Positions 41,853 to 51,734 of a stretch of DNA of 64,000 bases are shown piece by piece. The notes beneath the pieces are model-generated. The model was not told the origin of the DNA, did no database searches, and worked only from the letters and a program-made list of their open reading frames with translations. This stretch comes from Heloderma charlesbogerti (lineage: Eukaryota > Chordata > Lepidosauria > Squamata > Helodermatidae): assembly GCA_026122225.1 (NCBI GenBank), contig JANEZZ010000303.1, positions 379,501-443,500 on the forward strand, given 5' to 3'. The stretch's first letter is position 1; each line of letters opens with the position of its first letter. The translations under genes and the position numbers were made by a program.

Positions 41853-43126
41853 TACTCTGCATATAAGTTAAATAAGCAGGGCGACAATATGCAGCCTTGT
41901 CGTACTCCTTTCCCAATTTTGAACCAATCAGTTGTTCCCTGTCTCGTTCTTACTGTTGCTTCTTGACCCTCGTACAGGTTTCTCAGGAGACAGGGAAGGT
42001 GGTCTGGTACTCCCATCTCTTTAAGAATTTGCCACCGTTTGTTGTGATCCACACAATCAAAGGCTTTAGCATAGTCAATGAAGCAGAAATAGACGTTTTT
42101 CTGGAATTCTCTTGCTTTCTCCATGAACCAGTGAATGTTGGCGATTCCCTTCTTTGGAATTGGAATGTAAACTGACCTTTTCCAGTCTTGTGGCCGCTGT
42201 TGAGTGTTCCAAATTTGTTGGCATATTGAATGCAGCACTTTAACAACATCATCTTTTAGGATTTTAAATAGCTCAGCTGGAATACTGTCATCTCCGCTAG
42301 CTTTGTTGTTAGTAATGCTTCCTAAGGCCCACTTGACTTCACTCTCTAGGATGTCCGGCTCAAGTTCAGTGACCGCACTATCATGGCTATCAGGGACATT
42401 CAGATCTTTCTTGTATATTTCTTCTGTGTATTCTTTCCACCTCTTCTTAATCTCATCTGCTTCCGTTAGGTCCCTGCCTTCTTTGTCCTTTATCATGCCC
42501 GTCTTTGCACAAAACGTTCCCTTGAGATCTCCGATTTTCTTGAAGAGATCTCTAGTCTTTCCCATTCTATTGTTTTCCACAATTTCTTTGCATTGTTCAT
42601 TTAAGAAGGCCTTCTTGTCTCTCCTTGCTATTCTCTGGAACTCTGCATTCCGTTGGATATATCTTCTCCTTTCTCCCTTGCTTTTCACTCCCCTTCCTTC
42701 CTCAGCTACTTGTAAAGCCTCATCAGACAGCCACTTGGCTTTCTTGCATTTCTTTTTCTTTGGGATGGATTGAGTTGCTGCCCCCTGAACAATGTTACGG
42801 ACCTCCGTCCATAGTTCCTCAGGCACTCTGTCTATCAGGTCTAATCCCTTACATCTATTCCTCACCTCCACTGTATATTCATAAGGGATATGATTGAGGT
42901 CATACCTGAATGGTTTAGTGGTTTTCCCTATGTTCTTCAATTTAAGCCGAAATTTTGCAACAAGAAGCTCATGATCTGAGCCACAGTCAGCTCCAGGTCT
43001 TGTTTTTAATGACTGTATAGAACTTCTCCATCTTTGGCTGCAAAGGACATAATCAATCTGATTTCGATATTGACCATCTAGTGATGTCCATGTCACGCTG
43101 TTCGTGGACCGTGATAGCTTAGCCAC
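41852..43126 (-). pseudogene. BovB polymerase: end of endonuclease, linker and first half of RT
   Basis: This frame of 424 codons has no internal stop. The end of the APE-type endonuclease (QIDYVLCSQRWRSS, then SDHELLVAKFR with the catalytic SDH at residues 50-52) is followed by a long basic linker. RT follows: ASGDDSIPAELFKILKDD, WKRSVYIPIPKKG (about 315-327), FCFIDYAKAFDCVDH (motif A, about 347-361) and GKGVRQGCILSPCLFNLYAE. Between PKKG and IANIHWF about 60 residues expected in RTE enzymes (the NYR/QAGFR region) are missing without a frame change. That internal deletion would inactivate it. The reading frame is extended upstream of the ATG by the same coding phase to about 43153. Confidence 0.9.
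41853..41866 (+). repeat. 14-bp target-site duplication of the SINE, right
   Basis: TACTCTGCATATAA, identical to 41541-41554. Confidence 0.88.
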
Positions 43127-43152
43127 AGTGATACCAGCATTGGTAACCTCAG

Positions 43153-43237
43153 ATGGGATTATTGTAATGTGCTCTATGTGAGCCTACCCAAAGGCTTGGC
43201 TCAGAAGCTGCAGCTGGCACAGAATGTTTACTGATAG
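43153..43237 (+). mobile_element. L2 fragment between BovB 5' end and hAT right end
   Basis: GGGATTATTGTAATGTGCTC through AGCTGCAGCTGGCACAGAAT encodes the LDYCNVLYV...LQLAQN block of L2 ORF2. In L2 coordinates it is directly followed by the sequence at 43285 (AAGGCTGCTAACCAGGGC), which lies outside the hAT element. Confidence 0.65.
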
Positions 43238-43270
43238 GGGTGCGTGATCAAAAAGGTTTGGAGACCACTG

Positions 43271-43278
43271 ATCTATAT
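43271..43278 (+). repeat. 8-bp target-site duplication of the hAT, right
   Basis: ATCTATAT, identical to 39615-39622. Confidence 0.88.
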
Positions 43279-43680
43279 GAAGCCAAGGCTGCTAACCAGG
43301 GCTTCTTTCTGACAGCAAGCTACACCCTCGCTAAAAGAACTGTACTGGCTGCCAATGAGTATTAGGCCAAGCTGAAGGTGTTGTTGTTAATACATAAAGC
43401 CCTAAACAACTTGGGACCTGGTTACCTTAGGGAGTGCCTCACCCCTTATGTCCCCACCCGATCCCTGTGATCATCAGAAGGAGCACTTCTGAGGGTGCCA
43501 CAGGTTCCTGAGGTTTGCCTCGGGAGCACTTGCAGCAGAGCACTTAGTGTTGCCGCCCCCGCCCCCTGGAAAACTTTACCAATTCCCATTAGAGAGGTCC
43601 CCACAGCTCTGATGTTCTGACATCTTCTTATAACTCATATACTCCTACAGTTACTGTTACAAGGGGGATATGTAGGGGAA
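43279..43680 (+). pseudogene. L2 LINE ORF2 C-terminus, right part
   Basis: After the hAT the L2 continues. It shows GAAGCC (expected after the target site), a jump to AAGGCTGCTAACC, then RTVLAANEY-like and LLLIHKALNNLGPGYLREC (43383-43437), and finally ENFTNSH-like sequence. The C-terminal domain follows the RT in L2 proteins. It is strongly decayed. Confidence 0.65.
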
Positions 43681-43739
43681 AATTGGTGGCAAATCAATAC
43701 TATGGTGCACATGGGTTGATTTAGGGATCAACACACTGT

Positions 43740-44686
43740 CATAGTTTATTGACAAGAAAGATTGCTTCAAAACACCTGAAGACCTTATGTTTGAATTCAA
43801 GTTCCCCCAAACTTCCTTCTGGCAATATTTCCAAGTTGAGCACTACTCGAGGTCTTTGGCAGCAACAGAGATTCCTGGGATGTTTGGATTCCTGCACATG
43901 GTGCAGTTGTTCTCATGGGCACATAATTTCTGTATTCCTGTGCCACAGCTGAACTGGTTCCTATATCAAATGAGTTGCACAATAATTGGGTAGCTGATTG
44001 ATAAGGTCTTCTTTAGATTTAGATTAACAGAAAATCATCTTGTGGACACAGATTATACTGACGGGACAACTTGTAGCATAACAAGTGCTGGAGATGCTCT
44101 AAAAATGGAGCAACCCTAACTAATATGTTATGTTTCTGTCTGATTTTTACTCCCTTCTGATATGAAATAATGTAACACATCATTCTGGGGGAGATGCCTG
44201 TGAAATAAAACATTGGAAAGGAGCACAAATTCGGATTCCACAGGCAGCTATAGTAGCCAAGCATACTATCTTACAAAGCTGGAGGATCCAGACTACACCA
44301 CACATAGAAAAATGGACAGAGTATATCTTATACTTGTCCATTAAAGAGAAAGTAGCATTTAACAGAGAAGTGGAAAGTGAAAAATGTCTACGTGTTTTCT
44401 CCATATTCCTGGAACAGTTTGATAGTTATTCTAGATCTGTGAGAGGATATAAAAGCTGTGACTCAGAAGTCATCTTCCCTGTTCCTTCCCTTCTATTGTG
44501 CTTTCCCTCCCTTCCCTACCCCTTGCCTTGTGCCTCTTCTGCCTGTTGGTTGGTTTGTTTTCTTTTGTAAGTCAGTATGATGCTAGTTGCTGATAAACAG
44601 TTATTGTTGAGGATTGGGGTTCATTTTAGAGAGGTGTGGGTGGGTTGGGGGATCTTTATTGATTCTCTGTAGTAAAAAAAAAAAAA
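43740..44686 (+). mobile_element. L1 LINE, 5'-truncated, with poly(A) tail
   Basis: The translation contains DCFKTPEDLMFEFKFPQTSF followed by WQYFQVEHY (43767-43853), then a KCWRC zinc-knuckle remnant (about 44085), and AAIVAKHTILQSWRIQTTPH, IEKWTEYILYLSIKEKVAFN (44245-44370). This matches the C-terminal end of L1/Tx1-type ORF2. The element ends with a short 3' UTR and 13 A residues (44674-44686). Stops and shifts show it is dead. It is L1-type rather than CR1, L2 or RTE because of the poly(A) tail and this motif order. Confidence 0.75.
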
Positions 44687-44694
44687 CACTAATA

Positions 44695-45425
44695 GAAATG
44701 CAAATATTTATTTATTTATTTATTCATTCATTCATTTCATTTCTATACCGCCCAATAGCCGAAGCTCTCTGGGCGGCTCACAAAAATTAAAACCAAAAAG
44801 CGCACAGTAAAACAATATAAAATATAAAAACGTTAAAACCACAATATAACAATACAACCAGAATAAAACCTAGCAGCAATGCAGAGATTTAAAAAACAGA
44901 TTTAAAACAGCAAAGCTAAAAAACTAGAAAACTAAAATGCTAAAATGCCTGGGAAAATAAAAAGGTCTTCACCTGGCGCCGAAAGGAATACAATGTAGGT
45001 ACCAGGCGAACCTCACTAGGGAGCTCATTCCACAGCCGAAAAGGCCCTCTTCCTAGTAGCCACAGCAGAAAAGGCCCTCCTCCTAGTAGCCACCCGCCTC
45101 ACTTCCTTTGACAGGGGCTCATGGAGAAGGGTCGCTGAGGTCCAGGTCTTAAGGTCCAGGCAGGCACATATGGGAGGAGGCGATCCTTCAGATAACCTGG
45201 CCCCAAGCCGTTAAGGGCTTTGAATGTTAATACCAGCACTTTGAATCAGGCCCGGAAATGGACTGGCAGCCAGCGCAGCTGGAAAAGTACCTGCATAATA
45301 TGAGTTCGTTGGCCAGTCCCTATTAACAATCTTGCTGCCCTATTTTGGACCAGCTGAAGTTTCTGGACCTTTTCAAAGGCAGCCCCACGTATAACACATT
45401 GCAGTAATCCAGATGAGAAGTCATC
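44695..45425 (-). mobile_element. L2 LINE, minus orientation, 3' two thirds
   Basis: The left side carries the L2 3' end with ATTT/ATTC units (44705-44740) and TATACCGCCCAATAGCCGAA. Further right the minus strand encodes the C-terminal domain: the complement of AGGGCTTTGAATGTTAATAC gives a VLTFKAL motif, and 45320-45425 gives SGLLQCVIRGAAFEKVQKLQ (degenerate LDYCN block), then LVQNRAARL. An imperfect ~30-bp duplication (AAAAGGCCCTCTTCCTAGTA / AAAAGGCCCTCCTCCTAGTA) lies at 45040-45090. It lies head to head with the next L2. Confidence 0.75.
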
Positions 45426-46075
45426 AGTCCCTAACCATCTGCTCCCATCAGTAGTTCATGCCCTGGTCTCCTCTCACCTAGACTACTGTAATGTGCTCTA
45501 TGTGGGGTTGTTCTTGAAGACGGGTCAGAAGTTGCAGCTGATACAGAACGTGGCAGCCCGCCCGATCAAAGGCAGCCGTTGGCAAGACCACATCACTCCA
45601 GTACTGAAGGAGTTGCACTGGTTACCAGCTGTTTTCCAGGCCCAATTCAAGGTGCTGACATTGACCTTTAAAACCCTACATGGTTCCAGCCTAGTCTATC
45701 TTAAGGAGCGCCTCCAAGGGATGCTGCTCAATGAGATCGCCCTCGGAAGGCTTTCTGTCTGTTCCATCAACCAGGACAGCTAGGCTGGTGACGACTAGGG
45801 AGAGGGCCTTTTCTGTGGTGGCCCCTACTCTGTGGAATTCCCTCCCTAGTGACCTCTGTCATGCCCCCTCTTTGATGAGCTTCCACTGGGCTTTGAAACC
45901 CTGGCTGTTCAGGTGGGCATTTGGGGTGGGTTAGAGTTTTGGGTTTTTTTAAGAGCAATATTGTTTTGTTCAGTTGATTATGTAAATTTGTTATATTTTG
46001 TGTTGTTATTTGTATTGTACGCTGCCTAGAGTGGCCAGGTAGCTGGCCATATGGGCAGCTAATAAATCAAATCAA
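45426..46075 (+). pseudogene. L2 LINE ORF2 C-terminal domain and 3' UTR, plus orientation
   Basis: This is the best-preserved L2 end in the window. It reads LDYCNVLYVGLFLKTGQKLQ, LIQNVAARPIKGSRWQDHIT, PVLKELHWLPAVFQAQFKVL and TLTFKTLHGSSLVYLKERL. After a frame change near 45735 it reads ERAFSVVAPTLWNSLPSDLC and HWALKPWLFRW. The 3' UTR ends around 46065 in AATAAATCAA repeats. In the whole protein this domain follows the RT. The RT itself is absent (5' truncation). Confidence 0.8.
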
Positions 46076-46112
46076 TCAATCAATCAATTAAATAAATAAA
46101 TAAATGTTCAGG
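46066..46112 (+). repeat. (CAAT)n/(AAAT)n tail repeat
   Basis: CAATCAATCAATCAAT followed by AAATAAATAAAT, the simple-repeat tail of the L2 copy. Confidence 0.85.
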
Positions 46113-46139
46113 TTTAACAGCTCTGTGACCACATGTGCT

Positions 46140-46285
46140 TCATGCAGCACATGTGGTAACACAGCGTAGAGCAGCAATAAAAATTATGCCAAACTCCAAT
46201 TAACAACCAGTTACATAAAATAGCAATTTGCGCCCCAAATGCCTTCCTAAAAAGAAAGGTTTTAATTGCCAAAGGCCATTAGAGA
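46140..46285 (-). mobile_element. L2 3' UTR fragment, minus orientation
   Basis: CAAATGCCTTCCTAAAAAGA and AAGGTTTTAATTGCCAAAGG resemble the part of L2 antisense before the 3' UTR. It is short and diverged. Confidence 0.4.
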
Positions 46286-46796
46286 GCCTAAGGGAGTGCA
46301 AGTATGGAAAAGTAACATGGAGCATATTCAAAACTTGCATTGAAAATCAACCATGCCTATCTTACAGGTCACAGGTCCTTGATCCCTGTGCTCCTGGCTA
46401 GATCATCCATAAGAAAACAATCCAGCAAAGGAATATGAAGTAGCCTCCCAGCATCCAATGTAGATGAGTGAGAAAAGCACTTCTGTAAAGAGGGGTGGGG
46501 GTCAATCAGTAGAAATTTCTTCTTGAAAGAATCATGGTGTAGAAACAGCACAAAAATAAACTAATTTGCATAGAAAATAGCACAATCCACAGCACAAGGT
46601 GGAAAGCACATTCGTGAGGATTCTTCTGTCACAGCTTATCTGTTTAAAACCCTCTCTTTGAATGTGGATGAATGTGTGTCAGGACCGAGCCTTCACCTAT
46701 ATTACTCTGAGCATGTGCCTTAGTTTTAACTATCAATGTATCTGTGTGCTCTTAATCTAGCTGCTAGCAAGCTTCAGTGCTTAAGAGGACCGCATC

Positions 46797-47000
46797 TTTA
46801 GGTCAGTGGTAGTGCATCTGTAGTTCCGTAACAGAGCATATGCTTTGCATGCAAAAGGTCCCAGGTTCAATTCCAGATATCTCCATGTGGTGTTAGGAAA
46901 GTCCTGCCTGAAACCCTGGATTGCTGCTACCAATCAGTGTTGACAATACTGAGCTAGATGGACCAATAGTCTGAGCATAAGGCAGCTTCCTCTGTTTCTA
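46797..47000 (+). mobile_element. tRNA-derived SINE (second type), plus orientation
   Basis: The tRNA-like head has A-box-like GGTCAGTGGTAGTGCATCTG and B-box-like GGTTCAATTCC. It is followed by CCTGAAACCCTGGATTGCTG, ACAATACTGAGCTAGATGGA and GCATAAGGCAGCTTCCTCTG. It is the most complete of three copies (25055, 26105). A 14-bp piece within the head (about 46822-46835) is duplicated or inserted relative to the others. Confidence 0.75.
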
Positions 47001-47635
47001 TTTTGTTCTAGATAGTTGGCCAGAATATAGTTGACTTAGCGGCTTGACATATACAAGCTGTCTTGATTCCAGCTTTGCTTGTTCCCAAGATTCTGACAGC
47101 TGAATCAGTTCCATTTGACTGAAGTGCTTGGTTCCATCCTGTTCAGCTTGGCTTCTCCAAATTTTCATTTTGACCCTGACTGAACCCAGACACCTATCTG
47201 CCTTTTTCCTAAGCCAGATGCAAAAGAGGACAGGGCTCCTGCAAATTTAATAGTTGTTTATGCAACCTACACCTGCTGAAATTCCTCTTCTACCAGCTAT
47301 TTAAGATGCAGGAGCCATGCTCTTTTGCATTGACCATTCTACTCTCAATGCCTTTTCCTACTGCCCTCCTGCAGCCCTATGATGGGAAGCAGGAAGATGC
47401 TGCTGGTAATCTGGTCAACAGTTTTGCCTAAATCACTTATTGGACCTCAAGAGAAGTATCATTCTCTACCTGCCTTTTCTTTCTATTTAGGGACTTTCCT
47501 TGGAGAATTGCCTGCCCTTGAGCTTCTGTGAATGGTGGTTTTAGTATTTAACTGAAAAAGTGGGGCATGCAACAAAATGTGTTCCTGTTCAGGATATTCC
47601 ATTCCCCCTCCCTCCCAGTTTTCTCCTCCCCACCC
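47001..47635. other. Unassigned DNA
   Basis: No gene or recognised repeat. Confidence 0.35.
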
Positions 47636-47636
47636 A

Positions 47637-47659
47637 ACACACACACACACACACACACC
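47637..47659 (+). repeat. (AC)n microsatellite
   Basis: About 11 AC units. Confidence 0.9.
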
Positions 47660-47794
47660 AGGCAGGCCATATTCTGTGCTCAATGGGCATGCATCATCTT
47701 CTTTGGGTTGGGTTGGGGGGGATTTGTATTTCTGCAAAGCTTGGGGTGCCTGCAAGCCTGCTAATAATTCATGTAGCTTTTATTTTAAAATAAT

Positions 47795-48085
47795 TAAATA
47801 CCATTTTCCATTTTAAAAATCCTGAAGCAGTATATAAGAAATTACAAAAACTACATCATTATAAAAGCACAACCACATTAAGACAAGTTAATGGTTAAGG
47901 AAAGCCAGGGTAAACAAGAACGTTTTAAATAATCATCAAAAGCACATGATCATTGGTGCCTTATGTAACATTCCAGAGGGTGGGCACCACCACAGAAAAG
48001 GCCTGCTGTCATGTTGCTGCCAAATGGGACTCTAGGTTGTGGCACGGGCAAACAAGACCTTCCTTGAAGACTAGTGGTCTACTGT
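47795..48085 (-). mobile_element. L2 3' region, minus orientation, diverged
   Basis: The A-rich stretch, then GAACGTTTTAAATAATCATC and CATTCCAGAGGGTGGGCACC, follows the order of L2 antisense (3' UTR, then the end of ORF2 with TTCCACAG..GGGC). Confidence 0.45.
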
Positions 48086-48194
48086 ATCTATATAATTGGT
48101 CTACAGCAGACCACCTTCCTCTCTATATACCCAGCCAACCTTTAAGATTTTTAGAGGAGACCTTGCTGGTTGCTTTGCAACTAACGGAATGTCA

Positions 48195-48350
48195 TCATGT
48201 CGTATCTTGATGGTGGGCCTTCTCAGTGGCAGCGTTCACCCACTGGAAAACCCTCCCCCATGCAATTCAGGAGACAGAAAATGTGGTATGTTTCCTGAAA
48301 ATGCATTTGTTCACCCAGGCTTTCTCTGGCTTGTATTTAACTGCAATGAA
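48195..48350 (+). mobile_element. L2 ORF2 C-terminal fragment, plus orientation
   Basis: CCTTCTCAGTGGCAGCGTTC, ACCCTCCCCCATGCAATTCA and GCATTTGTTCACCCAGGCTT correspond to the FSVAAP.LWN.LP...LF..A part of L2 ORF2, with shifts. Confidence 0.45.
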
Positions 48351-48570
48351 GAACTTTGGCCACAGCATGAAGAACTTTATCAGGACAGCTTTAAACTGAA
48401 TCCTATGGGGAAGGGAGACGTAAAGTTGGGGGTAACTATGGACGAAGGCTCATGCACCGCAACAGAGAACAGCTCTAATAGCGCCCAATAATAGTCTTCA
48501 CCAACATGTAGGAAGAAAGCCAGACTATGAAGCACATGGTCTTCGATGTCTATACACTAAAGCCCAGAGT

Positions 48571-49554
48571 ATGGGAAACAAACAGAACGAATTTGAACTC
48601 TTAATACAGGAGGGAAATTATGACTTGATAGGTATAACTGAGACTTGGTGGGATGACTCCCATGACTGGAATACAGCAACTGAAGGATATAACTTGTTCA
48701 AAAAGAACAGGAGGAACAGAAAGGTTGCACTATATGTTAAAAATACATATCTCTGCACAGAAATAGAGGAGGATGAGCTTGGTAGCCCCATCGAAAGCAT
48801 CTGGGTTAAAATAAATGGAGCAAAGAATAAAAGGAACATGGTGGTCTGAGTCTACTACCAGCCACCAAATCAAGGAGAAGACGAGGATGCAACTTTTGAA
48901 AAGCAAATAGCCAATGTTTCAAGGAATCATAATGTAGTAGTAATGGGGGACTTCAATTTCCCCAATATTTGTTGGGAGACAAATTCTGCAAAACATGGTC
49001 CCACCAGGAAATTCCTGACTTGTGTGGTGGATAACTTCCTCCTACAGAAAGTACAGGAAGGAACTAGACAATCGGCTATCCTTGACTTGATCCTAACCAA
49101 CAGAGATGACTTAGTGGATAAAGTAGCAGTTACAGGAACTCTGGGGGAAAGCGACCATGTTATACTTGAGTTCTTGGTTCTAAAGGAAGCAAAAGCCAAG
49201 TGTAGCCAAACGCGTACCCTGAATTTTAGGAAAGCTGATTTTAATAAACTCCGAACAATGATAAGGAAGGTCCCATGGCAAGCGACTCTAATGAGAAAGG
49301 GAGTCCAAGATGGATGGGAGTTTTTAAAAAAGGAAATTCTAAAGGCACAATCACAAACAATTCCAACAAGAAAAAACAGTGGAAGACAACAGAAGAAGCC
49401 AGTGTGGCTTCACAAAAAGCTTAGAGATGACCTGAAAACAAAAAAGCACACATATGGGAAGAGGGAGAAAGGACAAGCAACAAAGGAAGAGTACAGGCAG
49501 GTAGCCTGTTGCAATTCTGTAACAGAATTGCAGGGATGGCATCAGGAAGACTAA
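48571..49554 (+). pseudogene. CR1 copy C ORF2: endonuclease and linker
   Basis: The first frame (48571-48849) has LLIQEGNYDLIGITETWWDD with the catalytic glutamate and VALYVKNTYLC. A TGA at 48847 cuts it. The next frame (48943-49554) carries GDFNFPNICWETNSAKHG, AILDLILTNRDDLVD and GESDHVILEFLVL (SDH block), then the basic linker PVWLHKKLRDDLKTKKHTYG. The APE-type endonuclease would nick target DNA for CR1 integration. The motifs survive but are in separate frames. Confidence 0.85.
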
Positions 49555-49672
49555 AGCCAAGAATGAGCCGAGGTTAGTGAGGGATGCTAAAAGCAACAAA
49601 AAGGCTTTCTTCATGCATAGTAAAAGACAGAGGAAAGAAATGGTGGTTCAACTATAAAATAAGGATGTCAAA

Positions 49673-50080
49673 ATGATAACAGATGACAAAGAAAACGCAG
49701 CAGTGCTCAATTCCTACTTTGGCTCAGTCTTCTCCCAAAAGAGGGTCTCTGACCCCCCTGGCAAAGGCGAAGTACAGGCTGAAGGGGCAGGATTGCAGCC
49801 TGAGATTGATAGGCATATGGTCAAGGAACACCTAATTACTCAGAATGAGTTCAAAACTCCAGGGCCAGATGAACTGCATCCTAGAGTAATAAAGGAACTG
49901 GCAGAAGAGCTCTCAGAACCACTGTCTATTCTCTTTGAGAAATCATGGAGAACGGGTGAGGTGCCAGATGACTGGAGGAGGGCTAACATTGTCCCTATCT
50001 TCAAAAAGGGTAAAAAGGAGGAACCTGGGAACAGATTATTAAGCAATCCATCTGTAAGCACCTTGAAAACAATGCCGTGA
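49673..50080 (+). pseudogene. CR1 copy C ORF2: start of RT
   Basis: The frame covers ENAAVLNSYFGSVFSQKRV, FKTPGPDELHPRVIKELAEE and EVPDDWRRANIVPIFKKGKK, then EEPGN. After that about 60 bp that in copy B encode YRPVSLTSLPG are deleted, and a second deletion follows HGFV (50103). RT motif 1 is therefore lost. Confidence 0.85.
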
Positions 50081-50230
50081 TTACTCGAAGCCAACATGGA
50101 TTTGTTCGACTTCAGCAAAGCTTTAGACAAAGTGCCCCATGATATCCTGATGAGCAAACTAGCTAAAAGGGGGCTAGATGAAGCAACGATCCAGTGGATC
50201 CACAGTTGGCTACAGAATTGAACTCAAAGA

Positions 50231-50770
50231 GTGCTTATCAATGGGATCTTCTCAAACTGGGGAGAGGTAATGAGCAGGGTACCGCAGGGCTCAGTCTTGG
50301 GCCCAGTGCTCTTCAACATTTTTATTAATGACTTGGAGGAGGAGGAGGTGCAGGGAATGCTAATCAGATTTGCGGATAACACAAAATTGGGCGGGATAGC
50401 TAATACCTTGGAAGACAGAAACAAAATTCAAAGTGATCTTGATAGACTGGAGCGCTGGGCAGAAAACAACAGAATGAGATTTCATAGGGATCAATGCCAA
50501 GTTCTGCACCTAGGAAAAAGGAACCAAATGCACAGTTACAAGATGGGGGATACATGGCTCAACAACACTACAAGCAAGAAAGATCTTGGAATTGTTGTAG
50601 ATCACAAGCTGAATATGAGCCAACGATGTGATGTGGCTGCAAAAAAGGCCAATGCTCTTTTGGGCTGCATTCATAGAAGCATCGCTTCCAAATCCCGGGA
50701 AGTACTAGTTCCCCTCTACTCAGCACTGGTTAGGCCTCATCTGTGTCCAGTTCTGGGCACCGCACTTTAA
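50231..50770 (+). pseudogene. CR1 copy C ORF2: RT palm to C-terminus
   Basis: The frame begins LINGIFSNWGEVMSRVPQGS, then VLGPVLFNIFINDLEEEE and MLIRFADNTKLGG. The catalytic FADD seen in copy B is FADN here, so the second aspartate is lost. RWAENNRMRFHRDQCQ, LGIVVDHKLNMSQRCDVA and [13 protein letters not shown] follow. A small deletion after RPHL breaks the frame. The final [19 protein letters not shown] block is at 50847-50900 in another frame. Confidence 0.85.
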
Positions 50771-51414
50771 GAAGGATGTAGACAAGCTGGAGAGCGTTCA
50801 GAGGAGGGCAATAAAGATGATCAGGGGACTGGAAACAACGCCCTATGAAGAGAGACTGAAAGAACTGGGCAAGTTTAGCCTTGAGAAGAGAAGGCTCAGG
50901 GGAGATACGACAGTGCTCTTCAAGTACAACCTGTCACAGAGAGGAAGGCCAGGATCTCTTCTCGATCATCCCAGTATGCAGGACATGGAATAAATGTCTC
51001 AAGTGACAGGAAGCCAGAGTCTGGCTGAACATCAGGAAAAACTTCCTGACTGTTAGAGCAATACAACAATGGAACCAATGACCCAGGGAGGTAGTGGGCT
51101 CTCCCACACTGGAGGCATTCAAGATGAGGCTGGACAGCCATCTGTCAGGGATGCTCTGACTTGGATTCCTGCATTGAGCAGGGGGTTGGACTCGATGGTT
51201 TTGTAGGGCCCTTCCATCCCTACTATTCTATGATTCAGTTATCATGTGCTGTTCCATCTTACTCTTCCTTGTATTGTTTTGTATTATTATTGGAATTGGA
51301 ATTGTTTTTAACAGTGTATTTTAAATATGATTATTAATATTTATATGTGAACTTCTTAAGGATATTATTATATTAAAAATATATAGTTTTGCAAATAAAG
51401 GCAAGCAGGCAGGA

Positions 51415-51722
51415 AGGCAGGGGAACAGAACCTCTTTCAGCCCAATGGCTGAATTCAGTGTCAGAGAAGCCCCCAGGGGCAGCCAGAAGCAAAAGGGGTG
51501 GGGCCAAAATACCAGCATATTTTAGTTTAAAGCTCTTACTGCAAATAACTAAACCTTAGGAGAAGCATTTCATCCTTTTAGAATGGAAAAAAATGTGTGA
51601 AAGCCGGGAAACCACCAAATGAACAGCAATCAAGGGAAAGGTGGTGTGACCCTCTGGGGTTCCATATTGGGACCAAGGTGAGCTGGATTTGGCCCACCAA
51701 CCTGAGGTTCAGCACCCCTGAT
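51415..51722 (-). repeat. Unclassified repeat, copy 2 (possible hAT end)
   Basis: It shares AAAAGGGGTGGGGCCAAAAT and TTTAGTTTAAAGCTCTTACT with 38820-38900. Its right end, read on the minus strand, is CAGGGGTGCTGAACCTCAGG, which resembles CAGGGGT-starting hAT termini. The left end is uncertain. Confidence 0.45.
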
Positions 51723-51734
51723 ATAGGGGAAGAC

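Larger units (their letters stand above)
40681..43153 (-). mobile_element. RTE-BovB LINE, 5'-truncated
   Basis: On the minus strand this encodes most of a BovB polymerase and ends (plus strand 40681-40700) in GTTGTTGTTCAGTCGTTAAG, the complement of the BovB 3' end. The nucleotide sequence is very close to the BovB known from ruminants and squamates. The upstream part of the endonuclease is missing. It is inserted in the hAT element and is itself split by a Sauria SINE. BovB is the best-known case of LINE horizontal transfer among vertebrates (established knowledge). Confidence 0.92.
39623..43270 (+). mobile_element. hAT transposon (Charlie/Buster-like) carrying nested BovB, SINE and L2 pieces
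   Basis: The left end CAGTGCTCTCCAAAGCGGGG and the right end AAAAAGGTTTGGAGACCACTG are inverted repeats of the CAG(T/G)GNTCTCCAAA type and are flanked by the exact 8-bp duplication ATCTATAT. Only the transposase C-terminal half remains (about 40000-40639). The GC-rich 39700-39960 stretch replaces the N-terminal part and is unrecognised. A BovB LINE (40681-43153) and an L2 piece (43153-43237) occupy the right half, so the original element was probably about 1.2 kb. Confidence 0.8.
48356..51236 (+). mobile_element. CR1 LINE copy C
   Basis: It begins within the end of ORF1 (TGGCCACAGCATGAAGAACT, compare 3463) and continues through ORF2 to the 3' UTR (GGGGGTTGGACTCGATGG) and the terminal ATTCTATGATTC. 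It is the same subfamily as A and B and covers the segment missing from A. It has several stops and small deletions (for example about 50033, 50100, 50930). Confidence 0.9.
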
